DNA of 32,171 nucleotides, taken from assembly GCA_014238855.1 (NCBI GenBank), contig JABAAH010000019.1:13234-45404 (forward strand), given 5' to 3'. Below, one piece after another: positions 1-8,900 of this stretch. This DNA is from Planctomycetota bacterium (GTDB taxonomy: Bacteria > Planctomycetota > Planctomycetia > Pirellulales > UBA1268). Numbering within the stretch: the stretch's first letter is position 1; each line of letters begins with the position of its first letter. The notes below the pieces were generated by a model. It worked only from the letters and a program-made list of their open reading frames with translations, searched no databases and was not told the origin of the DNA. A program made the position numbers and the translations under genes.

Positions 1-302
1 ACACCAAGTACTGGGAGGTGCGTCTGAGCTGCGACCATGCCCGGAAGATGTGCTGCGCCTCCGGCACCGGCAATAATGACTTGCAGCCCTCTCTCAGCGG
101 CAGTATGAGCGTATTCTGTGAGTTTCTCTGGTGTGCGATGAGCGGACACAATTTCACATTCGTGAGGCACGCCAAGTTCGCTCAGAACCGCCGCTGCCCG
201 CTCAAGCGTTTTCCAATCTGATTTGCTACCCATAATGACACCGACAAGAGGGGACTTCGAGCCCTGAGGAGACTGTGAAGACTGTGAAGACTGTGAAGAC
301 AT
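1..302 (-). CDS. purE: PurE, N5-carboxyaminoimidazole ribonucleotide mutase (5' part, cut by window edge)
   Basis: The minus strand from the ATG at 302 reads continuously to the window edge, giving about 100 residues. It carries the family signatures [10 protein letters not shown] near residues 21-30, [12 protein letters not shown], and [21 protein letters not shown] at the end of the visible part. PurE moves the carboxyl group of N5-CAIR to give 4-carboxy-AIR in cytosolic purine synthesis. The GSKSDW loop, SAHRTP and the [11 protein letters not shown] segment form the nucleotide-binding active site, and all are intact. The C-terminal third lies outside the window. The N-terminus has an added low-complexity SSQ repeat before the conserved core begins. 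The gene diverges from the sua5-like gene, so both promoters must share the short gap. Identification is very secure from the motifs; only the exact start is less certain. Confidence 0.93.
   Translation of the reverse strand, partial: MSSQSSQSSQSPQGSKSPLVGVIMGSKSDWKTLERAAAVLSELGVPHECEIVSAHRTPEKLTEYAHTAAERGLQVIIAGAGGAAHLPGMVAAQTHLPVLG
272..298. repeat. Three tandem 9-bp units inside the purE start region
   Basis: The unit actgtgaag occurs three times back to back. Read on the minus strand in the purE frame it encodes Ser-Ser-Gln three times, directly after the initiator Met. The repeat is in frame, so changes in copy number would lengthen or shorten the N-terminal tail without disrupting the enzyme core. 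Confidence 0.9.
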
Positions 303-391
303 TGTAATAAAAAACTCCAAAAACCGGGTTGCCTCGTCTGCAGAAGATGCCATCATGCTCGGAGTACCCTTTCACTGCAACCGTCAACGCT

Positions 392-1471
392 ATGACACCA
401 GTTCCCGTACGACGTCCGCCCCTTCCAATACTCGCCACAATCGATTGGCCAGAGGGTGTTGTGACTCCGGAGCCGAAGACCGCTGCAGCATTGGCTGCAG
501 CAGCAGAGAGGCTTGCGACAGGCCAACTTGTGGCCATTCCTACTGAGACCGTTTACGGCCTGGCTGCAAATGCAATGGACCCTGATGCTGTTGCTCAGAT
601 CTTTCAAGCAAAAGGGCGCCCGGCGACAAATCCACTCATTGTGCATGTTTCAGACACAGATATGGCTCGCTCTTTGTCGTCTCAGTGGCCGGATATTGCT
701 GAAAGAGCCGCTCGTGCTTTTTGGCCTGGACCATTGACCTTAGTCGTTCCAAAAGCGCAATCCGTGCCGGATATTGTCACTGCCAATGGTCATACTGTTG
801 CACTGAGATGTCCTGGTCTCACTGTTTCTCGCCGTCTCATTGAATTGGCCAAGTGCCCCATTGCGGCTCCGAGCGCAAATCGATCAGAAGCTGTATCTCC
901 GACAACAGCGCACCACGTACTTGAAGGACTGGGTCATCGAGTAGGCATGATTCTTGATGGAGGACCCTGTGAACATGGGCTGGAATCAACAGTCCTCGAT
1001 TGCACGGTGGACCCGCCTACGATCCTTCGGCCAGGGCCAATATCTGCTCAGCAACTGGCCGAAGCACTTGGTGTACAAATTCTTTCGTCGAAAGAAGACC
1101 GTGTAGAGCAGGGCAGGGAACGCGGTGAGGCTCTACGAAGCCCCGGCAGCCAGCCTCGACATTACGCCCCTCGCACCCGCCTCACACTAGCAAGGGATGC
1201 AACGATGCTCATTCCAAAACTTCTTGAGGCAGGGCACCGCGTTGGCTGGCTATCTCGCTCACCTCACACCGCTGCTGTAGTGGCACTTGCAGCGTCGCCG
1301 AACCTCATTGTCACCCCGATGCCACAAGACCCCGCAGCGTACGCACGCAGCCTCTACGCCACGCTCCACGCCCTTGACCAGCGAGGACTTGATCGCTTGG
1401 TTGTTGATGCAGTCCCTGCAGATGACGACTGGGCAGCCATTCATGACCGCCTCGAGCGAGCAGCCACGTGA
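392..1471 (+). CDS. sua5: Sua5/YwlC-type L-threonylcarbamoyladenylate synthase
   Basis: This protein makes threonylcarbamoyl-AMP from threonine, bicarbonate and ATP, the first step of t6A formation at position 37 of ANN-decoding tRNAs. From Met392 it is 359 residues. The YrdC/Sua5 core shows IPTETVYGLAANA, FQAKGRPATNPLIVHV, FWPGPLTLV, APSANRSEAVSPT and ESTVLDC followed by ILRPGPIS. The motif SPGSQPRHYAP then opens a C-terminal Sua5 domain of about 120 residues, so this is the long Sua5/YwlC form, not the short TsaC form. The frame is open further upstream, with a possible TTG at 329 and ATG at 347. I chose 392 because the extra residues do not resemble the family and an earlier start would crowd the divergent purE promoter. 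No strong ribosome-binding site marks any of the three. The function is secure; the start is not. Confidence 0.92.
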   Translation: MTPVPVRRPPLPILATIDWPEGVVTPEPKTAAALAAAAERLATGQLVAIPTETVYGLAANAMDPDAVAQIFQAKGRPATNPLIVHVSDTDMARSLSSQWPDIAERAARAFWPGPLTLVVPKAQSVPDIVTANGHTVALRCPGLTVSRRLIELAKCPIAAPSANRSEAVSPTTAHHVLEGLGHRVGMILDGGPCEHGLESTVLDCTVDPPTILRPGPISAQQLAEALGVQILSSKEDRVEQGRERGEALRSPGSQPRHYAPRTRLTLARDATMLIPKLLEAGHRVGWLSRSPHTAAVVALAASPNLIVTPMPQDPAAYARSLYATLHALDQRGLDRLVVDAVPADDDWAAIHDRLERAAT

Positions 1472-1521
1472 CCCTTGCTACAATGAGCATCGACGTAGAG
1501 CCCCCGTGCCGAGGCCTCGCG

Positions 1522-1551
1522 TTGACAACTGGGTGAAACGACTCTACTAAT
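1522..1551 (+). promoter_or_regulatory. Candidate sigma70-like promoter for tRNA-Phe
   Basis: A perfect TTGACA at 1522-1527 is followed after 18 bases by ACTAAT at 1546-1551, a four-of-six match to the -10 consensus. Transcription would begin near 1558, about 40 bases before the mature tRNA. The position in the gap before a tRNA gene supports the call, but the -10 is imperfect and planctomycete promoters are poorly known. Confidence 0.4.
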
Positions 1552-1599
1552 GTGGATAATCTTCGAATATTTGTGGTTCCCCACACCTTTTGAAGATCC

Positions 1600-1672
<73 letters not shown>

Positions 1673-1725
1673 CTTTTAGCACAGGAGGCTGTTGAGACTG
1701 CTTCCTGACAGCCGCAAACACGTCG

Positions 1726-3246
1726 TTATATGCCTTCTCTGGCCCAACGCTTGTAGATCTCTACGTTTGCACGATATTTTTTCCGCGCTGTTTCATTTTT
1801 CATATCTTTGATCTGATCGTCAGTTTCCAGCACGTAGACGTCGTCAGATTCGGTACCACAATCTTTTGTCCGTCTGATCCATTCGTTGAGCAACTGGCGA
1901 TGACGTAATAACTCGTCCGTATACTCTCTATTTTCGGCCAGATTATGAATCTGCCACCTATCTTGCAGGTACAAATAAAGCTCCTCCGCAGGACGGCACG
2001 GTGAGAACAAGAGCTTCTCTCCAAGCTGACCGATCCCTTCATCTGCATGAAGTTCTCGGAGCCGCTGAATGATCAACTTGCTGTCTTTATAATTGCTTGG
2101 CATGAGATGCGGACGAGTTGGTAAAAAATTCTTTATGTAAAGAAATTTTTCACTACGCACTGATCGAATTCGATCCACGGCCTCTCCGCACCTATCTCGT
2201 GCAGCAAAAACTGCATGCTTGGGCTGAAAATCATTTGCGAGAATATTTTGCCCCTGTATCCAATCCGGAATGGTTATGCCTGCTGCCGCAAGAGACAACG
2301 CCGCTATGTCAATATGCTCGACCAAGTCAGTCCGAACATGTCCTGCCTGAACCTGTCGGCCTCGGATAACCAAAGGTATATGTGTTCCTTCATCATATAA
2401 AAACTGTTTGCCACGGGCATGACTCAACCCATGATCAGTGAAGAAAACAATTAGCGTATTCTCGAGCAAGCCCTCTTTTTCAAGCCGCTGTAGCACACGC
2501 CCGACGTGATGATCCGTTACGCGGACTGAATCAAGATACAGGGCCCAATCTTTCATGAGAATGTGATCCGGCGGGTAATACGGTGGCAACAGAACATCAC
2601 CAGAATCTGTAACCCCTCCCACCAGATTGTTCACCTGCTGCTCAAAAGCCGCATATCCTCCGGCTGAAGCACCTCGAAGCTTTCCTCCATGCAACTGCAC
2701 CTGCATAAAAAAAGGCTGTCCTGAGCGACGTCCAGACCAGTCATTGTCATCGTAAATCGAAGGCTTCCAATCGAAGTTATAATCCGTCTTCCCTAGTCTT
2801 TTGCTGGACCGATCTGTGAGCGGCTGACTTCGGAAATCGGAGTCGAGTAAACCACTCCCGATACACGTGTAATACCCTGCCTCCTGGAAAAGTTCTGGGA
2901 CTGGCTTCACGCCGGCAGGCAAAGCAATACGATGCTCTCCTCGACCACTTCGATGGTGGTGTGTCCCTGTTGTTGTTTGATACATCCCCGTGATCAGAGC
3001 AGACCGAAAGGTCGAGCATACAGGTGAGGTGGCATACGCACGCGTGAACCGAACGCCCTCAGTTGCCAGGCGATCAACATGTGGTGTCTGAATGGTCGTC
3101 TCACCATAACACGAGAAATTCGGGGACATGTCGTCGACAACAATCCAGACAACATTTGGGCGTTCTGCTGCTTTCGCCTGCAAGAGAACGAATAACGACA
3201 AAAAGAAAGCAAAAAGAACTACGCGAAGACGAATGAACAGTCTCAT
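1726..3246 (-). CDS. Secreted sulfatase with atypical CSTFR active-site motif
   Basis: From the ATG at 3246 this is a 506-residue alkaline-phosphatase-fold sulfatase with a signal peptide at about residues 1-26 (basic start, long Leu/Phe core, then QAKAA). Metal-binding Asp pair D38-D39 sits in WIVVDDM. The nucleophile region at residues 77-81 is CSTFR followed by SALITG. Further landmarks are THHHRS, GKTDYNFDW and FFTDHGLSHARGKQFLYDEG. The motif recognised by formylglycine-generating enzymes is C-x-P/A-x-R, so Thr at the third position is a deviation although Cys and Arg remain. The frame extends upstream to a TTG at 3318 that overlaps the preceding sulfatase stop by four bases (TTGA). I prefer 3246 because it places the signal peptide at the N-terminus, but translational coupling from 3318 is possible. 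Substrate is unknown; planctomycete sulfatases often act on algal sulfated polysaccharides. Confidence 0.85.
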   Translation of the reverse strand: MRLFIRLRVVLFAFFLSLFVLLQAKAAERPNVVWIVVDDMSPNFSCYGETTIQTPHVDRLATEGVRFTRAYATSPVCSTFRSALITGMYQTTTGTHHHRSGRGEHRIALPAGVKPVPELFQEAGYYTCIGSGLLDSDFRSQPLTDRSSKRLGKTDYNFDWKPSIYDDNDWSGRRSGQPFFMQVQLHGGKLRGASAGGYAAFEQQVNNLVGGVTDSGDVLLPPYYPPDHILMKDWALYLDSVRVTDHHVGRVLQRLEKEGLLENTLIVFFTDHGLSHARGKQFLYDEGTHIPLVIRGRQVQAGHVRTDLVEHIDIAALSLAAAGITIPDWIQGQNILANDFQPKHAVFAARDRCGEAVDRIRSVRSEKFLYIKNFLPTRPHLMPSNYKDSKLIIQRLRELHADEGIGQLGEKLLFSPCRPAEELYLYLQDRWQIHNLAENREYTDELLRHRQLLNEWIRRTKDCGTESDDVYVLETDDQIKDMKNETARKKYRANVEIYKRWAREGI

Positions 3247-3314
3247 CTTCGGGCAATAACCCTCTATCTCAAGTCTATTGCATTGGAACAAATTCATTTG
3301 ATTTTTGATTGAAT

Positions 3315-5090
3315 TCAATCCACACGAGTCAGTAGCAATAGACGAAAATCCATCACACTATCACCAGGAATCTTTTTCGCTCGCAATATCAAGGTGCCTT
3401 CCCCTTGCTCAAGCTGAATTTTACCAAGAGTCATCCTCTTAAAATCCTTGATGTAAGACTCCGTTCGTTCGAATCGGTCATTTTCCATTCCGGTGAGTGG
3501 TGGATTATGAGGAACAGTTATTTCTCCAGTAAGAGAGCTGTTTTTAAAAACCAGCTCGACGGTTGAACCGACATCACCTTCGGGACACGTGTAAAAAATC
3601 TCAGCACGGTAGAGTCCAGCAGCACCGACCTCACATTCCCAGGAAATAAAATCGTCTACCGTTGTCCAATTTTCAAAAAAAGAATCATTTGGAAACCGGT
3701 TTGATCTCTTGATATTGCCATGCCCAACGCCGTCACGAGCCGGAACCTGTGTCAAACGCGCGCCTCCATACCCAACAACAAATGGTCGCCTGTCAAATAG
3801 CTTGCCGTAGTCCGAGAGCGTCTTCTGCCGAAATTCATTCGCCTTCTCCTGAAGAGCGGCTGCTACCTCGGGCTGTGAATCATTGAGTTGGGCCTGCTGC
3901 CCCTCATCCTCATTCATGTCATACAGCCGTCCCTCATTATCAAGACGAAACTGCTGGGTCCTAACAGAAACCTTATCGTTCCAATGATGCACGAGCGTTC
4001 TATCCGCCCAGGAAACCTTCTTGTTGAGCAAAAGTGGCGCAACACTCAGGCCGTCTATCGGCTTTGCAGTGACGACCTCAACATGCGCCAGCTCTGCAAG
4101 AGTTGGCATAAGGTCCATCGCTGAGCAAATCTGCGATACAACAGTTCCCGCCTCAATGACCCCGGGCCAACACATAAGCAGTGGAGACCTAACGCCCCCT
4201 TCATCTGTCGATCCCTTACGGCCACGCAGGCCATCATTCCATCGGGAACCATTTGGGCCATTGTCACTGAAGTACACAACGATCGTGTTTTTCTCTAACT
4301 TGAGTTCTTTGAGTTTGGAACGAAGTCGACCAACATTCCAATCGATATTTTCACACATTGCGAGTGCGGCTCGCGTGTGATCAATTTTTTCACTTCTCTT
4401 TTTCGAGTATTCTTGAGTGAGCTCTTTGTTTTTAAATTTATTCCACCATCTATCCGGGACCTGCATCGGTGAATGCGGGGTATTGTAAGGAAGGTAAACA
4501 AAAAATGGGTTTTCGTGCTCGCCTTCAATAAAGTCGATGACACGATTCGTGAGATCATCAATGATAAATCCTTCTCCCTTGATGAGCTGCCCATTGCGCT
4601 CAAGCATCGGACTGAAGTAGTTCCCCCAGTGGCCTGAACAAAAGCCGTAGAACTCATCAAACCCTCGTGCATTGGGATGATACGGATGCTGCATGCCACT
4701 ATGCCACTTACCAAAGGCTCCGGTTCGGTAACCAGCTTTCTTGAAAATCTCGCCGATCATCGTCTCGTCCGAATTCACGCGTTCACCACCCTCGGAAGTG
4801 GAATACACACCACAGCGAACGTGATGCCTACCTGTCAGAAACTCCGCTCGAGTTGGAGAGCAGACAGGACTGACGAAGAACCGCTCGAAGCGAGCTCCAT
4901 CATGTGCGAGTCGATCAATATGAGGGGTCGCTAAAGAGACATTTCCGTTCATGCTTAGATCCCCCCACCCTTGATCATCCGTGAGAATCACAATGACATT
5001 TGGCTGTTCGGATCCTGTGACCTCATGGCATAGGCACCCACAGACGAGCAAAAGCACACCTTTAAAAAGAACTTCTTTAACATCATCCAT
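3315..5090 (-). CDS. Secreted arylsulfatase-family sulfatase
   Basis: This 591-residue protein starts at an ATG preceded by a strong AAGGAGG. It has a hydrophobic N-terminal export segment at about residues 8-22. The sulfatase fold follows: ILTDDQGWGD with the metal ligands D38-D39, the canonical CSPTR at 77-81 followed by AEFLTGRH, GKWHSG near 127-132, and SDNGPNG later. Cys77 would be converted to formylglycine, the catalytic residue for sulfate ester hydrolysis. About 150 residues beyond the usual core form a beta-rich C-terminal part that may bind substrate. It is the first gene of a two-gene unit with the second sulfatase, whose frame begins at or just after its stop. Family assignment is secure; whether the substrate is a polysaccharide or a small ester cannot be read from the sequence. 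Confidence 0.93.
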   Translation of the reverse strand: MDDVKEVLFKGVLLLVCGCLCHEVTGSEQPNVIVILTDDQGWGDLSMNGNVSLATPHIDRLAHDGARFERFFVSPVCSPTRAEFLTGRHHVRCGVYSTSEGGERVNSDETMIGEIFKKAGYRTGAFGKWHSGMQHPYHPNARGFDEFYGFCSGHWGNYFSPMLERNGQLIKGEGFIIDDLTNRVIDFIEGEHENPFFVYLPYNTPHSPMQVPDRWWNKFKNKELTQEYSKKRSEKIDHTRAALAMCENIDWNVGRLRSKLKELKLEKNTIVVYFSDNGPNGSRWNDGLRGRKGSTDEGGVRSPLLMCWPGVIEAGTVVSQICSAMDLMPTLAELAHVEVVTAKPIDGLSVAPLLLNKKVSWADRTLVHHWNDKVSVRTQQFRLDNEGRLYDMNEDEGQQAQLNDSQPEVAAALQEKANEFRQKTLSDYGKLFDRRPFVVGYGGARLTQVPARDGVGHGNIKRSNRFPNDSFFENWTTVDDFISWECEVGAAGLYRAEIFYTCPEGDVGSTVELVFKNSSLTGEITVPHNPPLTGMENDRFERTESYIKDFKRMTLGKIQLEQGEGTLILRAKKIPGDSVMDFRLLLLTRVD

Positions 5091-5100
5091 TGCCTGCTTT

Positions 5101-5107
5101 CCTCCTT
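5101..5107 (-). promoter_or_regulatory. Strong Shine-Dalgarno site of the upstream sulfatase gene
   Basis: The minus strand reads AAGGAGG ten bases before the ATG at 5090. It is one of the best matches to the anti-Shine-Dalgarno sequence in the window and fixes this start. Confidence 0.75.
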
Positions 5108-5186
5108 AGAAAACTTTTTCATCAGGCCTGTGCAACGCGTACATTTGCCCTCTGCCGTTTTTAATGTGGCCGACAGTCCTGGCCTT

Positions 5187-5223
5187 AAAAAAAAACGGGT
5201 GCCACAAGATGTGCCACCCGTTT
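5187..5223 (-). terminator. Intrinsic terminator after the HU-family gene
   Basis: On the minus strand a hairpin with nine outer base pairs (aaacgggtg paired with cacccgttt), one mismatch and three inner pairs is followed directly by nine T. It lies 43 bases beyond the HU stop codon and before the sulfatase start, so it separates those two units. Confidence 0.85.
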
Positions 5224-5265
5224 CTTTACAAATGCTTCGTCGACGACTCGTGGTCGTCATTCTGA

Positions 5266-5595
5266 CTAAACTTCGACCATTGCCTTCAAGTTCTTCAGAG
5301 CACGAACACGAACCTTTACGCTCGCTGGCTTTGCAGGACGATCCTGAAGTTCACCAGTGAAAGGATTCTTCACGTTCTTTTGTGCAGGACGTGCTGGAAC
5401 TGCGCGACGTTCAATCTTGACCAAACCAGGAATCGAGAATACACCGATTCCGCTTTTGCGAAGTGCGTTACCAATTTCTTCAGTTAACGACTCGACGACT
5501 GCAACGACGTCTTTCTTAGGCAAACCTGTGGTTTCTGAGATCGCTCGCATGATCTCAGTCTTTGTCATTGGCTTACTTCCAGCTTTTTTCGCCAT
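5266..5595 (-). CDS. HU/IHF-family DNA-binding protein
   Basis: This 109-residue basic protein starts at ATG 5595 and begins MAKKAGSKPMTKTEIMRAI. The N-terminal helical part (residues 11-50) carries the usual dimerisation pattern with ETTGLPKKDVVAVVESL. Next is GVFSIPGLVKIERR, matching the beta saddle GxFxxPGLxK, and then the arm region with KNPFTGE. The C-terminus RVRALKNLKAMV is typical of HU-like proteins whose arm segment is extended by Ala/Pro/Lys-rich sequence. The protein should bend and compact DNA as a dimer. The frame stays open upstream to 5637, but those 14 residues are outside the family pattern. A GAGAGG lies upstream of the chosen start. It is transcribed alone and ends at the terminator described separately. 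Confidence 0.92.
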   Translation of the reverse strand: MAKKAGSKPMTKTEIMRAISETTGLPKKDVVAVVESLTEEIGNALRKSGIGVFSIPGLVKIERRAVPARPAQKNVKNPFTGELQDRPAKPASVKVRVRALKNLKAMVEV

Positions 5596-5956
5596 TATCG
5601 TTCGTGCCTCTCGTACGAGAAAAATTTTGTGCGGCAAATAACCCCGACCGCATTTCGGTGCTCGACCGAAAACGGCCGCTTGCGGCGATTAGAGGCATTA
5701 CCCGTAAAAATGCAAGGGAAAACAGTGTTTTTTTATATAAATAGCCAAATAAACCCTTGTTTCTGGGTACTTACCAACAAAAAACCCCTCGATAAAGGGG
5801 CAGTTTCCCGGCACACCTCGGCATCGAGGACCCTTTTCACATTTTCAAACTGAACTTCGGCAGGTTCGCAAAACAGACACAAACAGGCCTCTGCTGCAAT
5901 AATAGTGAGGAGCTATGCCAACTCGACGTGTAGAAGCCCGGTTGTAGAACGAGTTT
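5596..5956. other. Divergent intergenic region between the HU gene and the propeller-protein operon
   Basis: This 361-bp gap should hold the promoters of both the HU gene (minus) and the long plus-strand operon. It contains an AT-rich stretch around 5728-5755 and a hairpin with a T run on the minus strand at 5779-5800. A ten-codon reading frame lies at 5915-5947, close before the propeller gene. I could not assign clear -35/-10 pairs with confidence. Confidence 0.5.
5779..5800 (-). terminator. Short hairpin followed by six T upstream of HU (possible attenuator)
   Basis: On the minus strand cccct pairs with agggg around a six-base loop, followed at once by six T (the A run at 5779-5784). The stem has only five pairs. 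Lying about 185 bases before the HU start, it would act in the HU leader if transcription begins upstream of it, or else simply shield HU from antisense transcripts of the divergent region. Confidence 0.35.
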
Positions 5957-8900
5957 ATGAAAGACGTAGATGGAATCATCGTGACTTCACAAAAAAAAAC
6001 TGAAACCGCCTGGCGACGACCACGCATCTGTACACGCTTCTACTGCATTGCTGCGATCACCTTATGCGGGCTCTTCGCCATTGGAATACGTGTTCCGAAC
6101 ATACCCCACTCTCTTCGGTGCATAATTTTTTCTCTTGTACGAGCTGATGACTCTTCAGAAGCAACTCCAGAGGAACTCGCTGTAAGCAACGGCGTGTATC
6201 TGCCGAGTGAACGACTTCGTGAACGTCAATTTGACCAAGCTCAACGACTCATTGCTGGAGGCAGAATGGCAGATGCGACAGCACTCCTTGATGAAATGTT
6301 GACAGCCGAACAAGATGTTTTCCTAGAGGGTGATAGCGCAAGTGAACAGACTCGTCGCAGTATGAAAACGCTGGTGACAGAACTCATTGGTGAACTTCCT
6401 GAAGCAGGAACCAAGGCATATCAACTTCAATTTAGAAAACGTGCAGATCGTGCACTTCGAAAAGCTCTAAGTGAGAATAACAACGAAGCAATTATTGCCG
6501 TTGCGAGGCGGTGGTTTCACACTGAGGCTGGTCATCGTTCCGCAATCCTTACAGCGGCAAGGCTCCTTGAATCGGGTCAGCCGCTCGCGGCAGAGGCATG
6601 GCTGGAACGCATCGCTACCAGCCCGATGACAAACCTTCCCGATGCCCTGCTTCCGACATTCAAGCTCATGCAGGCAGCAACAACAATTGCAATTGATCCA
6701 CATGAAAAAGCGAAGGCCTTAAAACTCCTCAAAGACATCAAAGGTTCGGCACGACTCGGCGGGGAACTCCTGCCTGAACGAAACCTTCTGCGAGACCAAC
6801 TCCTTATTGCTAAATTGACAGGAGCTACATCTGGACCAGACGCCGAACTAACGTTCGGATCAGAAAACTGGAGAATGAGCCGAGGAAGACCCGATCGAAA
6901 TCCAATTCGGCCATGTGATCGGCCGCTTTTGGTTCCTCGTTTCAGAGTGCCTCTCACACTACATCCACAGGAGCAGCGTCTGCTTAAGCAAAGAAGCGAA
7001 TTACTCGCTGAACAAGGACTCCCCGTTTTCCCAGCAGGCACACCACTCGCTGTTGGCAATTCACTCCTCGTTCAATCACGAGCAGGTGTCATGGCAATTG
7101 ATTTCGAATCCGGAAAAAGATTGTGGATAGAGGGGCGATTAGCGAATTCAGCGATTGCCAATATCGCACCGAATGAGTTTGAAGAACGAGGCACACATCC
7201 ACTCGACGGGCTTTTCTATGATTCGACTTCTTCAACACTTTCGAGTGACGGAAAACTTGTGTTTGTTGTTGAGCAAGACGTGCTACAAAATTCTCGAGAA
7301 CGTTTGCGACAGCCTGGACGTTCACGCACTGTTGAAAACAACAACCGGCTTGTTGCTTATGACATAGCCCAAGAAGGACAACTCCGCTGGCAACTCCCAC
7401 GAGCGAACGAAAACCCAGAGTCTCGCTGGTTTCTGGGAAGCCCCTTGCCACTCGGCAATGAGCTTTATGTTCTCGTTGAAGAACGACAGCAAATACGGCT
7501 TGACGTATTATCATCTGCCACAGGCGACACCGTATGGTCACAACCCCTAGCCGAGATTGACGTCGAGTACGACATTAATAACCGAAATGATCGGAAACAA
7601 CTCGGGCTTTCACCTGCCTTTGCTGAAGGCACTCTTGTCTGCCCAACCGGCGCTGGCGCAGCAATTGCTGTTGACCTCGCCGCTCGCACGCTTCGCTGGG
7701 CATACCGATTCAATGTCCCAAAACCAGATGATGTTCGAAGACTCGCAAACGGCATCCAGCTAAGAATGCCAGGCTTTGCAGGAGGTATGGCCGGGATACA
7801 AATCAAGGCTGCTGGAGAAGGTAACACCAGCGGGGGCAAATGGCTTGATGCACTACCAACTATTTCTGGAAACAAAGTCATCCTCACACCAGCCGGGTCA
7901 GAATTTCTTCATTGCGTGAACATCCGAACCGGCGAAGCCCTCTGGCAATCGCCACGCACTGATTTCGTAAATGTTGCTGGCATTGTCGACCGCACGGTGA
8001 TCGTACTTGGACAAAAAAAAGTTGCAGCCGTTTCACTTGATGATGGAAAAATAATCTGGAAACAAGCTGTTGGACTCAATGACGAAATAATTTGTGGCCG
8101 AGGCATTCTCTCCAACAATCGTCTCTATGTTCCAACGAACGCTCCAGCCGTCGCTGAAATCGACCTTTCAAACGGTACGCTCGTCGCAACCTCTCTCGGG
8201 CGAGGTTCTGCACTTCCTGGCAACCTTGTCTCATACCGTGGGGAAGTCATTTCGCAGGGGCTCGACTTTCTCGACGTGTACCACCAGACCGCTGATCTCG
8301 AGCGCAACATTGAAACTGCGCTGCAGAAAGATTCGATTGATCTATGGGCTCTCCATTGGCGAGGAGAACTCAACCTGTCCAAAGGAAACACGTCCCAAGG
8401 CTTGAAAGATATTCGACGCGTACATGGACCGGCGGGCCCCAAACCTTCTGCTTCCACAATCAGCCAAGCAATTAAATTTGCACTGAAAAATGATTTTGCT
8501 GGTGCTGCTGCGTCGTGGCCAGAAGGTGTTGAGCTAGCACCATCACAACAGATGGCGGCGAGCATCCGCAGGCTTGCCGTAGACGGATACCTCGAAGCAA
8601 GCAAGCCCATGGAAGCCTGGGGCGTATGCCGGGACTACCTTCAATTAGCGAGCCTCGAAATACCTGAAGATGAAAACTTGATTCACGATCGTGAGGACTC
8701 TTCGCTCTGGATCGGATCGAGCCGTTGGTTCCAAAGGAAACTCAAGCAAATCCTTCAATCCCAGGAATTTACTGCTGGCGGATCAACACCTAAAATACTA
8801 CTGCAAAAAATCGATCAAGAAGAAAAGCTTGCTCTTGATAGGGCGGCAAGAATCCCTGACCTCGAAACACGTCGCGTTGCCTTAGGGACTTTCATGGACC

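Noticed and set aside
1687-1713. Hairpin between tRNA-Phe and the sulfatase gene as a terminator
   Set aside because: ggctgt and acagcc can pair, but the loop is 15 bases and no T run follows on either strand.
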